In this document: piece by piece, positions 1-6,631 of the stretch
Layout: every line of letters begins with the position of its first letter
How positions within the stretch are numbered: the first letter of the stretch is position 1
DNA from: JADGQM01 sp964505935
Lineage (GTDB): Bacteria > Desulfobacterota > Syntrophobacteria > Syntrophobacterales > Syntrophobacteraceae
Assembly (NCBI GenBank): GCA_964505935.1
Contig: CAZDKX010000209.1
Coordinates: 1-8,770 of the forward strand
Direction: 5' to 3'
Length of the DNA: 8,770 nt
Notes under the pieces: model-generated
The model's database searches: none
What the model saw: the letters and a program-made list of their open reading frames with translations, nothing else
Told to the model about the DNA's origin: nothing
Translations under genes and position numbers: made by a program

Positions 1-959
1 AGCTGGTTGAACATACTGCCGGGGCTGAGCGTTTCATCGAGTTTGGTGAAGATCAGGGATTGAATCCTCATGGCGCTGAATTGCTTGATGGTCTGCTTCA
101 GATCTTCATCCTTGGCGGTGGCGCTCAAAACCAGCAAATGCTGGAGACCCTGTTCGCCGTTCATGATGCTCATCAGGTCCTGAAGGTGCTTCTTGTGCAG
201 AAAGTTCTTGCCGATGGTATCAATCAGCATCACGTCATAGTGTTTGAACTGCTCCCTGGCCCTGGCCAATTCCCCGGCCGTCTGCGCAACCGCCATGGGA
301 ACATTCAGGATTTCCGCGTAATGCTGCAATTGGTCCACTGCGCCGATGCGGTAGGTATCGAGGGAAATCACGGCGACTTCCAGGCGTCGTTTGATCTTCA
401 GATGGGCTGCCAGTTTGGCAAGGGTGGTGGTCTTGCCGACGCCGGTGGGCCCAAGAAAGGTGAAGCACTTCGATCTGGCCAGTGAATCACCGCGAAAGGG
501 GTTGGTCAGCTTCACCCGGCTCAGCAGGTGCCGACAGAACGCGGCGATGATTTCCTTTTTCCGGACCGGCCCTTCCTTGGCTTCGGCAAGCGCCTTTCTC
601 AAGAGGAGAAACGTCTGTTTTTCGTCCAACCCTCGCGTGAGCAGGCTGTGGTAAATTTCCGCCAGGGGTTGTTGAATCTGCAACTGCGTGAAGTAGTCCC
701 TGGAGGAGATGAGCATGGAGAGCAGGCTCTTGATTTCTTTGATTTCATCCTGGACCTGAAGAGACGGCATGACGCTCTCCTGGATTGGTGAGGCCGCGTG
801 GGGTCCCGGGTCGTTGGCAGCCATGATCTCCACGTAGGATTGCGTGGGTGAAACCGTGACGCGCTCATTCTTGAGGATGACCGCGTCGGGACCCAGCTCC
901 TTCTTGACCATTTGCAGAGCTTCGTTGATGGTGGCGGCTTTGAAGGTTCTAATCTGCAT
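1..959 (-). CDS. flhF: FlhF, SRP-type GTPase for flagellar placement (3' end off window)
   Basis: FlhF is an SRP-family GTPase that directs the site and number of flagella, usually with the MinD-like FlhG/FleN. I translated it by hand from ATG at 959: 319 codons without a stop, then the left edge. The N-terminus (MQIRTFKA, residues 1-8) is typical of FlhF. The NG domain shows the P-loop GPTGVGKTT (170-178), DTYRIGAVDQL (201-211), the G3 region DTIGKN (247-252) and the base-specificity motif TKLDE (305-309). Residues 50-100 form a variable linker. The last few dozen residues are missing. The start codon lies inside the end of flhA (11-nt overlap, ATG just upstream of the flhA TAG) with no strong Shine-Dalgarno, so translation is probably coupled to flhA. 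G3 departs from the DTAGR of Ffh/FtsY, but this position varies among FlhF proteins. Confidence 0.95.
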   Translation of the reverse strand, partial: MQIRTFKAATINEALQMVKKELGPDAVILKNERVTVSPTQSYVEIMAANDPGPHAASPIQESVMPSLQVQDEIKEIKSLLSMLISSRDYFTQLQIQQPLAEIYHSLLTRGLDEKQTFLLLRKALAEAKEGPVRKKEIIAAFCRHLLSRVKLTNPFRGDSLARSKCFTFLGPTGVGKTTTLAKLAAHLKIKRRLEVAVISLDTYRIGAVDQLQHYAEILNVPMAVAQTAGELARAREQFKHYDVMLIDTIGKNFLHKKHLQDLMSIMNGEQGLQHLLVLSATAKDEDLKQTIKQFSAMRIQSLIFTKLDETLSPGSMFNQ

Positions 960-3054
960 AAGGGACCGCAATCGTGCCTATTGATTTGATTTCCAGGGGA
1001 CTGGACAGCTCACTGTGAGCAATCACCGCCAGCTCAGGCAAGAACCGTTCCAGAACTTTCCTGGCATGCCTCCGTACCAGCGGAGTGGTGAGGATGACCG
1101 GATGATGACCGAGGCTCAGAATCCGCTTCACTTCGCGATTGGTGGTCTGGATGAAGCGCTGGAGAAAAGTCGGTTCAAGAGAGAGGAAGCTGCCCTGGTC
1201 TGATCGCTGAATGCCTTTGCTGATGCGCTCCTCGAGGTCCTGTTGGAAGGTCAGGACGTAGAGCAGCCCCTCAGCGGTTTCGTAAGGTTTGGTGATGGTC
1301 CGGGCCAGTGCCTGGCGTACGTATTCGGTCAGAATGTCAGGGTCCTTCGTGATCACGGCATGGTCGACCAGGGTCTCGCAGATGGTCTGCAGGTCGCGGA
1401 TGGAGACCCTTTCCCGAACAAGGTTCTGGAATACTCTTTGGATGACCCCCAGCGAGAGCAGGGCCGGTGTCAGTTCGTCGACCAGCTTTTGTTGTGATTC
1501 ACCCAGGTTCTCCAGCAACTGCTGGACCGTCTGGCGCGAAATGAGCTCATCGGCGTGTTTCTTGAACAATTCGGTGAGGTGGGTCGCCACCACGGTCGAG
1601 AGATCAACCACGGTGTAACCGGCCCTTACCGCTTCCTGCTGCCGGTTTTCCGGAATCCATACGGCCGGCAGGCCGAAGGCCGGGTCAGTGGTCGGGATCC
1701 CTCCGATATCCTTCTTGGGATCGCCGGGACTCAGGGCCAGGCAATGGCCGGTGAGCAGTTCGCCCTTAGCGACCGAATTGCCTTTGAGCAATAGGCGGTA
1801 TTCCGAGGGCTTCAGTTGCAGGTTGTCCCGCACATGCAGGGCCGGGATGATGATGCCGAACTCAAGCGCCAGTTGATGGCGAATGGCCTTGATGCGTCCC
1901 AGCAGATCTCCCTTCTGGTGCTCATCGACGAGGGGAATCAAGCCATAGCCCAGTTCCAGTTCCAGCATGTCCACCGGAGGAGGCAGTTCGCTCATCTCCG
2001 CCGCAGCTTCCGCCGGGGGCGGCAACGCTTCGAGCTCCGTCTCCGCTTGCTCGCGCCGCTTCAACAGCCGCAGAGCGACGCCGCCCAGGACCACACTCAC
2101 CAGGAGAAAAGGGAGGCCTGGAAAACCGGGAATGATGGCCAGCAGCAGGAGCATCCCCGAGGCAATCAACATGGGCTTCGGCTGTAAGCCAAACTGCGTC
2201 GTGAAGGCCTTGCCGAGGCCTAAATCGGAGGCGGTCCTGGTAACCAGCATCCCTGCCGAGGTGGAAATGACCAGGGCCGGAATCTGAGCCACCAGGCCTT
2301 CGCCGACGGTCAACAGGGTGTAGTTCTGCAGGGCCTCCATGATGTTCATCTGGTTCTGCAACATCCCGATGCTGAGGCCGCCGACGATATTGATCAGGGT
2401 GATGAGGATGGAGGCGATGGCATCCCCCCGCACAAACTTGCTCGCGCCGTCCATGGTCCCGTAGAAGTCGGCTTCCCGGGTGACTTCACTGCGGCGCTGG
2501 AGGGCGTCCTTTTCGTTGATCAGGCCGGCATTCAGGTCGGCATCGATACTCATCTGTTTGCCGGGCATGCCATCCAGAGTGAAGCGCGCGGCCACTTCCG
2601 AGATGCGCTCGGTACCTTTGGTGATAACAATGAAGTTGACGATCACCAGAATGATAAAGACGACCAGCCCGACCACATAGTTGCCCCCGACCACGAAATA
2701 GCCGAAAGCATGGATAACGTGGCCGGCGGCCGTGGTTCCTTCATGACCATGGAGCAGAATCAAGCGCGTACTGGCGACATTCAAGGAAAGCCGGAAGAGG
2801 GTGGTGATCAGCAGGAGTGAGGGGAAGATGGAGAAGTCCAGAGGTTTGAGGGTATAGATGGCGGTTAACAGAATGACCAGGGCGAAGGTGATGTTGAGAA
2901 CCAGCAGCACGTCAAGAAATCTTGCAGGCAGGGGCAGGAGCATCACTGCGAGAATGACCACGACCCCGATGCCCAGCAGGGCATCGCTGTCGGACATCCT
3001 CTTCATTCGCTCCAGTAATGGATTGGTGGTGATTTCTGTTGCTTCCACGGTCAC
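949..3054 (-). CDS. flhA: FlhA, flagellar type III export gate / substrate docking protein
   Basis: FlhA is the large inner-membrane export component. Its membrane domain couples the proton gradient to export, and its cytoplasmic domain binds chaperone-substrate complexes. The frame gives 701 residues, close to the usual ~690-700. About eight hydrophobic segments span residues ~25-335, followed by a charged linker (~335-355) and the soluble domain to the end. The FHIPEP-family signature lies at ~155-178 (RFTLDGMPGKQM, then DADLNAGLI). The RGDA motif (209-212) matches the region of Salmonella Asp208 implicated in proton coupling. The chosen start is GTG at 3054, with only a weak GAG before it. 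ATG at 3006 (residue 17, preceded by GGAG) and ATG at 2997 are alternatives that still leave the first membrane segment intact. The TAG stop overlaps flhF. A 91-nt spacer with a hairpin separates it from flhB upstream. Confidence 0.97.
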   Translation of the reverse strand: MTVEATEITTNPLLERMKRMSDSDALLGIGVVVILAVMLLPLPARFLDVLLVLNITFALVILLTAIYTLKPLDFSIFPSLLLITTLFRLSLNVASTRLILLHGHEGTTAAGHVIHAFGYFVVGGNYVVGLVVFIILVIVNFIVITKGTERISEVAARFTLDGMPGKQMSIDADLNAGLINEKDALQRRSEVTREADFYGTMDGASKFVRGDAIASILITLINIVGGLSIGMLQNQMNIMEALQNYTLLTVGEGLVAQIPALVISTSAGMLVTRTASDLGLGKAFTTQFGLQPKPMLIASGMLLLLAIIPGFPGLPFLLVSVVLGGVALRLLKRREQAETELEALPPPAEAAAEMSELPPPVDMLELELGYGLIPLVDEHQKGDLLGRIKAIRHQLALEFGIIIPALHVRDNLQLKPSEYRLLLKGNSVAKGELLTGHCLALSPGDPKKDIGGIPTTDPAFGLPAVWIPENRQQEAVRAGYTVVDLSTVVATHLTELFKKHADELISRQTVQQLLENLGESQQKLVDELTPALLSLGVIQRVFQNLVRERVSIRDLQTICETLVDHAVITKDPDILTEYVRQALARTITKPYETAEGLLYVLTFQQDLEERISKGIQRSDQGSFLSLEPTFLQRFIQTTNREVKRILSLGHHPVILTTPLVRRHARKVLERFLPELAVIAHSELSSPLEIKSIGTIAVPYAD

Positions 3055-3097
3055 CTCGTCAAACCGTCAGACACGGGCCGGGACCGCGCGGGGCTTC

Positions 3098-3121
3098 CCC
3101 GCCGGCACCGAAGCCGGCGGG
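3098..3121 (-). promoter_or_regulatory. Strong GC hairpin in the flhB-flhA spacer
   Basis: A perfect 9-bp inverted repeat (CCCGCCGGC / GCCGGCGGG) with a 6-nt loop (TTCGGT on the transcribed strand) lies between the flhB stop and the flhA start. No T-run follows it, so it is not a canonical intrinsic terminator. It could pause polymerase, protect a processed 3' end of upstream mRNA or reduce expression of flhA relative to flhB. The adjoining GGGGAAGCCCC could form an alternative small stem using the same bases. The inverted repeat is visible; any function is inferred. Confidence 0.5.
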
Positions 3122-3145
3122 CCATAAAAGCTCGCGGTCAGGTTC

Positions 3146-4207
3146 TCAGGGGCTGTGCTGGCGCTGTTGATAGACATAAGCCAAAACCTTTGCTACGGCA
3201 CGGTAGAGGGTAACGGGAATCTCTTCCTCAAGTTCAACCTGATGATACAAAGCACGTGCCAAAGGTGGGTTGGGGACGATGGGAATCTGATGCTTGCGGG
3301 CAATCTTGAGGATTCTCTGGGCGATCAGGTCCTTGCCCTTCGCCAGCAGTTTCGGGGCCGCCATCGTCTTGTCATAGGCCAGGGCCACCGCAAAATGGGT
3401 CGGGTTGGTGATCACCAGGTCGGCCTTGGGGACCTGGGACATCATCCGCTTCCGGAACAGCGCCCGCTGGAGACTCCGAATCTTCCCCTTGACCTGCGGA
3501 TTGCCGTCAGCCTGTTTGTGTTCCTCCTTCACCTCCTGTTTGGTCATCATCAGGTCCTTCTCGTGCTGCCAGTGCTGATAATAGACGTCCAGAATGCTGA
3601 GGCCGAGCATGAGGCCCCCGACATACAGCAGAATCCGCAAGGCCAGCGTACCGGTGCAGTGCGCGACCTGCATCACCTCAGCCTGCACCAGCGGCAGGAT
3701 CAGCAGGCTGTGCTGCTGGATGACGTAATAGACCACATAGACCATGAACATCAGCTTGATGAGGGATTTGCCGAGTTCAAGCAAGGAGCGAAGCGAGAAG
3801 AAGTTAGCCAGTCCCTTCAGGGGGTTCAGGCGGCCGGGATTGGGTTGGATGGCCTCCCAGGCGAGCAGGAATCTAACCTGGGCGGTGTTCGACACGAGGG
3901 CAATGATCACGAGAACGGACAACAGGGGCGCCAGCATGATAAAGAAATGGGAAGAAACCTGCATAAAAAGGCCATGGTTGAGGTTCGGTTCGGTTGCCGT
4001 TTGAAATCCTCTTCCCCAGAGCTCGTGAAGGAGTTGCCGAGTATGGCTGTAGATGGCGTCAATGCTGAAGTAAATGGCAAGGCTGCCCCCCAGGCAACTG
4101 ATGGCGGTGTTCAAATCTCGGCTCTTGGCGACATTCCCGCGCTTGCGGGCTTCCCCGAGTTTCTTCCCGGTGGGTTTTTCCGTTTTGTCACTGGTGCCGC
4201 CGGCCAT
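3146..4207 (-). CDS. flhB: FlhB, flagellar export switch protein (autocleaving)
   Basis: FlhB sits beside the FliPQR gate and switches export specificity from rod/hook to filament subunits after self-cleavage. The 353 residues match the family length. The basic N-terminus carries DKTEKPTGKKLGEARKRG (7-24), typical of FlhB/YscU. Four hydrophobic segments follow at about 33-52, 86-106, 147-175 and 186-207. A charged connector (~215-258) leads to the autocleavage motif NPTH at 268-271, where cleavage falls between Asn268 and Pro269 as in Salmonella 269/270. The NPTH motif is intact, so the protein is predicted to be functional. ATG at 4207 is preceded by GGAGG at 4213-4217. Upstream lies not fliR directly but a 457-nt spacer with the heptamer repeat and an N gap; the repeat-bearing sequence begins immediately beyond the ribosome binding site. 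Repeat and gap therefore touch only its 5' leader. Confidence 0.97.
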   Translation of the reverse strand: MAGGTSDKTEKPTGKKLGEARKRGNVAKSRDLNTAISCLGGSLAIYFSIDAIYSHTRQLLHELWGRGFQTATEPNLNHGLFMQVSSHFFIMLAPLLSVLVIIALVSNTAQVRFLLAWEAIQPNPGRLNPLKGLANFFSLRSLLELGKSLIKLMFMVYVVYYVIQQHSLLILPLVQAEVMQVAHCTGTLALRILLYVGGLMLGLSILDVYYQHWQHEKDLMMTKQEVKEEHKQADGNPQVKGKIRSLQRALFRKRMMSQVPKADLVITNPTHFAVALAYDKTMAAPKLLAKGKDLIAQRILKIARKHQIPIVPNPPLARALYHQVELEEEIPVTLYRAVAKVLAYVYQQRQHSP

Positions 4208-4212
4208 GAATT

Positions 4213-4217
4213 CCTCC
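4213..4217 (-). promoter_or_regulatory. Shine-Dalgarno of flhB
   Basis: GGAGG lies 5 nt before the flhB ATG and decides the start. The duplicated 55-bp block (4218-4272) starts at the very next base, so the distance between repeat and ribosome binding site is nil. Confidence 0.8.
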
Positions 4218-4230
4218 GTCCATTCCGAGA

Positions 4231-4272
4231 AGTTGCGAGTTGCGAGTTACGAGTTGCGAGTTACGAGTTGCG
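4231..4272 (+). repeat. Heptamer tandem array, left of the gap (6 units)
   Basis: Six exact 7-bp units, in order AGTTGCG, AGTTGCG, AGTTACG, AGTTGCG, AGTTACG, AGTTGCG. Equivalently the unit is GAGTTGC with a G/A variant at one position. The array runs straight into the N gap. Together with the 13 bases before it (4218-4230) it is identical to the sequence that restarts after the gap, so it is probably the same physical array counted twice. No spacers of CRISPR size are present. Confidence 0.9.
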
Positions 4273-4372
4273 NNNNNNNNNNNNNNNNNNNNNNNNNNNN
4301 NNNNNNNNNNNNNNNNNNNNNNNNNNNNNNNNNNNNNNNNNNNNNNNNNNNNNNNNNNNNNNNNNNNNNNNN
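4273..4372. other. Assembly gap (exactly 100 N), probably artefactual
   Basis: One hundred consecutive Ns, the conventional placeholder for a gap of unknown size. The 55 bases before it (4218-4272) are identical to the 55 bases after it (4373-4427), including 13 non-repetitive bases next to the flhB ribosome binding site. The simplest reading is that two contigs overlap by 55 bp and were joined with Ns rather than merged. If so, about 155 bases here do not exist and the true fliR-flhB spacer is near 302 nt. A repeat longer than the reads could also lie in the gap. Confidence 0.9.
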
Positions 4373-4385
4373 GTCCATTCCGAGA

Positions 4386-4476
4386 AGTTGCGAGTTGCGA
4401 GTTACGAGTTGCGAGTTACGAGTTGCGGGTTGCGAGTTACGAGTTGCGGGTTGCGGGTTGCGAGTGACCGGTTGCC
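4386..4476 (+). repeat. Heptamer tandem array, right of the gap (11 clean + 2 degenerate units)
   Basis: Continuous 7-bp periodicity. The eleven units from 4386 to 4462 are all AGTTGCG, AGTTACG or GGTTGCG, and two decayed units follow (AGTGACC, GGTTGCC). Variation is confined to two positions of the unit. Read on the plus strand in triplets it encodes the seven-residue repeat ELRVASC/ELRVTSC, which is a property of the repeat and not evidence of a protein. It lies in the untranslated leader of flhB, antisense to the operon in its GAGTTGC orientation, and ends about 5 bp before the 58-bp module. Confidence 0.92.
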
Positions 4477-4480
4477 GCCT

Positions 4481-4538
4481 CCTGTCAAACGCGGACCTTT
4501 TCATGGGTCTTCGGGTGTCCCACCGGGACATGAGCAAC
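4481..4538 (+). repeat. 58-bp conserved module, copy 1
   Basis: From CCTGTCAAACG to CATGAGCAAC, this segment matches the reverse complement of 6562-6619 at 54 of 58 positions. It has a heptamer array on its 5' side, as the other copy does, so array plus module behave as one composite element. It contains a small hairpin, TGTCCC-ACC-GGGACA, at 4516-4530. Here the element points opposite to flagellar transcription. No transposase or terminal inverted repeats are visible. It may be a REP- or MITE-like dispersed element; two copies in one window show only that it is repeated. Confidence 0.85.
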
Positions 4539-4654
4539 TCCTCTGAGCGTCAAAAGCCTAAGATGCTGTCAAATGTTTGTCCTGACTGAGGCCCTTCTCA
4601 ACACTCATGCGCCTTCGCGGCTCTTCCCGCACCGCTGTCGTCAACACCGGGAGG

Positions 4655-4676
4655 CCAAGGCCTGTCAGGGCCTTGG
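4655..4676 (-). terminator. Hairpin across the fliR stop codon (terminator-like, no U-tract)
   Basis: CCAAGGCC and GGCCTTGG form a perfect 8-bp stem with a 6-nt loop that contains the fliR TGA. No T-run follows on the transcribed strand, so efficient intrinsic termination is doubtful. Its position, between fliR and the long repeat-bearing spacer before flhB, would suit partial attenuation or 3'-end protection of the fliMNOPQR message. The stem is visible; its role is inferred. Confidence 0.4.
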
Positions 4677-5453
4677 GGTCTGGAGCAGCAAGAGGTTTTG
4701 CATGAATGCGAACACCTGGTCAAAGTAGTGAGCCATGGCTTCGCCCCAGAACGGCAGAGCAAGGCCGGTGAAGAGCAGGCCGAAAATGATGGTGATGGGA
4801 AAACTGGTTACCAGGATATTGATGTTGGGGACGAATTTGGAGATTACCCCCAGGCCAACCTGTATCAGGAAGAGCACGATCAGCACCGGCGCCGCCAGTT
4901 TGATGGCAATGACAAAGAGTTGGCCGCTGGCCAGAACAAAGCGATCCATGGTGAGCGCATCCGGCAGGAACTGGCCGACCGGCAGGATACGAAAGCTCTC
5001 GACAATGATTTTCAAGATCACGTGATGACCGTTCAGGGTAAAGAACAACAGCAGGGCAAACAGTTCAATGAGGTTGCTGACGATACTGATCTGAAATCCT
5101 CCCTGGGGATCGACCACCTGAGCCATCGAAATGCCGGCCTGAAAGCTGATCAGCTCTCCGGCAAATTCGAAAGCCCCCAGGATGATGTGCATGGAGAGTG
5201 ACATGAGCAGCGCCACCAGGACTTCACTGGCGACCATGCAAACCAGGGGACCGGGCTGGAAAGAGAGCGGCGGGACGACATCGCGGAGCAGAGGAAAGAG
5301 CAGGGTGGTCAGGACCAAAACGAAAAGCGCCTTGGCGTTGGGGGGGAAGCGGGCGTTGTTGAAAGGCGGCATGAGGAAGATGACCAGGCTGAGACGCAGG
5401 AAGATCGCCAGATACCGGGCAACATCGAGAGCGTGGATCTGCAGGTTCAGCAT
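4665..5453 (-). CDS. fliR: FliR, flagellar export gate protein
   Basis: FliR is the single-copy subunit that completes the FliP5-FliQ4-FliR1 gate in the basal body. The 262 residues match the family. Several hydrophobic segments cover most of the chain. The conserved core GELISFQAGISMAQVVDPQ (~98-116), followed by an NGHH stretch near 143, matches FliR from other bacteria (E. coli has GELIGLQMGLSFATFVDP, then NGH). ATG at 5453 lies 12 nt after the fliQ stop, with only a weak purine stretch (GAGG overlapping that stop), so translation is probably coupled to fliQ. The C-terminus ends in an 8-bp hairpin that contains the stop codon. Downstream is the longest spacer of the cluster. Confidence 0.96.
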   Translation of the reverse strand: MLNLQIHALDVARYLAIFLRLSLVIFLMPPFNNARFPPNAKALFVLVLTTLLFPLLRDVVPPLSFQPGPLVCMVASEVLVALLMSLSMHIILGAFEFAGELISFQAGISMAQVVDPQGGFQISIVSNLIELFALLLFFTLNGHHVILKIIVESFRILPVGQFLPDALTMDRFVLASGQLFVIAIKLAAPVLIVLFLIQVGLGVISKFVPNINILVTSFPITIIFGLLFTGLALPFWGEAMAHYFDQVFAFMQNLLLLQTPRP

Positions 5454-5465
5454 CTCAGGGGAGCC

Positions 5466-5735
5466 TCAGCGTACCCATTGGGGCAGATTCTGCAGAACTT
5501 CCCGCATGAGATCAGTCATCTTTTCGATCATCCAGGCCCCGAACACAATCAAGGAGACGAAGGTGGCGATGATCTTGGGGACAAAGGTGATCGTCATTTC
5601 CTGCATTTGCGTGACCGACTGGAAGAGGCTGATGATGACGCCGACCACCAGACTCACCAGCAAAACCGGCATGCTCACCAGGAGCATGGTCTCCAGGGCC
5701 TGACGGGCAAACCCGATGATGAAATCTTCAGTCAC
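5466..5735 (-). CDS. fliQ: FliQ, flagellar export gate protein
   Basis: FliQ is the small subunit wrapped around FliP/FliR in the export gate. Its 89 residues equal the E. coli protein in length. Two hydrophobic segments (about 17-38 and 50-70) flank a conserved loop with SLFQSVTQMQEMTITFVPKI, the family hallmark. The start is GTG at 5735, 8 nt after the fliP stop. No Shine-Dalgarno is evident in that short space, so coupling to fliP is likely. An internal ATG would remove part of the first segment and is not credible. Confidence 0.96.
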   Translation of the reverse strand: MTEDFIIGFARQALETMLLVSMPVLLVSLVVGVIISLFQSVTQMQEMTITFVPKIIATFVSLIVFGAWMIEKMTDLMREVLQNLPQWVR

Positions 5736-5743
5736 GGCGGCGC

Positions 5744-6511
5744 CTACTGGAAGCTCTTGATGAGCGACTGAATGAGAAGGTTCCAGCCATCCACCAGCAC
5801 AAACAGCATGAGTTTGAAGGGCAGGGAGATCATCGCCGGTGGCAGCATCATCATGCCCATCGACAGCAGGATGCTGGAGATGACCATATCGAGGATGATG
5901 AAGGGGATGTAGAGCACGAAACCGATCTGAAAAGCAGTTTTCAACTCACTGATGGCAAAGGCCGGGATCACGCTGACGATGGAGAGCGCTTCGGCATTCT
6001 TGGGTTTTTCTTCATTGGCCAGGGCGACAAAGAGGGCGAGGTCCTTGGTGCGGGTATGTTTCAGCATGAAATCCTTCAGCGGCTTCATGCCCCGCTGGAG
6101 AAATTCATCCCCCGAGATTTCGTGATTTTTGTAAGGCGTGAGCGCCTCATCGTAAATCCGCTGCCCTACCGGTTGCATGATGAAAAAGGTCAGAAAAAGG
6201 GCAAGACCGATGATGACTTGGTTGGGAGGAGACTGTTGCACGCCGAGAGCATGCCTCAGAAAGGAGAGCACCACGGCCAGGCGGGTAAAAGAGGTGGTCA
6301 GCACGAGGATGCCCGGCACAATGGTCAGGACGGTCAGGACAAAGAGGATTTGCAGAGCGCCGGAAACCTGTTGCGGAGCCTCATAATCATCGAGATTAAA
6401 CCGGACTCCCGGCAGGTTCACCTCCGCCGCCAGGGCGGTGGCCTGGAATCCCACCGCCAGAATTGCGGCCAAAAGGACCAAAATGAGAGGACGCAGGGTT
6501 TGTGGCTTCAT
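5744..6511 (-). CDS. fliP: FliP, flagellar export gate protein with signal peptide
   Basis: FliP forms the pentameric core of the export channel. From ATG at 6511 it has 255 residues. A cleavable signal peptide is apparent (MKPQTLRPLILVLLAAILAVGFQATALA, cleavage near residue 28), as known for FliP. The family motifs are visible: TSFTRLAVVLSFLR (~72-85), SELKTAFQIGF (~185-195), and DMVISSILLSMGMMMLPP, whose three Met (220-222) correspond to the Met gasket that seals the closed channel in Salmonella. The start is set by GGAGG 5 nt upstream (6517-6521) and by the signal peptide. The frame stays open another 46 codons upstream to 6649, but that stretch is translated repeat and should not be annotated as protein. 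The 183-nt separation from fliO is caused largely by that repeat; downstream fliQ follows after 8 nt. Confidence 0.97.
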   Translation of the reverse strand: MKPQTLRPLILVLLAAILAVGFQATALAAEVNLPGVRFNLDDYEAPQQVSGALQILFVLTVLTIVPGILVLTTSFTRLAVVLSFLRHALGVQQSPPNQVIIGLALFLTFFIMQPVGQRIYDEALTPYKNHEISGDEFLQRGMKPLKDFMLKHTRTKDLALFVALANEEKPKNAEALSIVSVIPAFAISELKTAFQIGFVLYIPFIILDMVISSILLSMGMMMLPPAMISLPFKLMLFVLVDGWNLLIQSLIKSFQ

Positions 6512-6516
6512 CAAGG

Positions 6517-6521
6517 CCTCC
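6517..6521 (-). promoter_or_regulatory. Shine-Dalgarno of fliP
   Basis: GGAGG with a 5-nt space before the ATG at 6511. It lies just downstream of the repeat and supports the short FliP start over the extended frame that reads through the repeat. Confidence 0.8.
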
Positions 6522-6561
6522 AACGCAGCGGGATCGTGGTAGGCGATACCCGGCAGGAGTG

Positions 6562-6619
6562 GTTGCTCATGTCCCGGTGGGACGCCCGAAGACCCATGAA
6601 AAGGACCGCGGTTGTCAGG
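6562..6619 (-). repeat. 58-bp conserved module, copy 2
   Basis: Read on the minus strand this is copy 2 of the module at 4481-4538, with four substitutions in 58 bp (module positions 5, 9, 15 and 36). Its hairpin core GTCCC-ACC-GGGAC (6571-6583) is retained, but the outer T-A pair is lost. The heptamer array (6632-6665) again sits on its 5' side. Here the composite element points the same way as flagellar transcription, opposite to copy 1. It lies in the fliO-fliP spacer and ends about 40 nt before the fliP ribosome binding site. Confidence 0.85.
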
Positions 6620-6631
6620 CAACTGCCACTG

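Noticed and set aside
4231..4476. CRISPR array
   Set aside because: The repeat unit is 7 bp and directly tandem, with no unique spacers and no cas genes nearby.
4481..4537. Small protein MSRWD(T/A)RRPMKR... read antisense to the 58-bp module in both copies, with an SD-like GGAG upstream
   Set aside because: All four differences between the two copies change the amino acid in this frame, the opposite of what coding selection predicts, and the rest of the product is heptamer repeat.
3155..4546. Long plus-strand frame of about 463 codons across flhB and the repeat
   Set aside because: It is antisense to the well-supported flhB and continues only because the heptamers and Ns contain no stops. 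Its product has no recognisable domain and is repeat-encoded at the end.
4544..4572. Sigma-70 promoter for flhB with a perfect TTGACA at 4567-4572 (minus strand)
   Set aside because: At 17 nt spacing the -10 position reads CGCTCA, unlike TATAAT. The other TTGACA (4483-4488) has no -10 either, and no sigma-54 or sigma-28 pattern was found.
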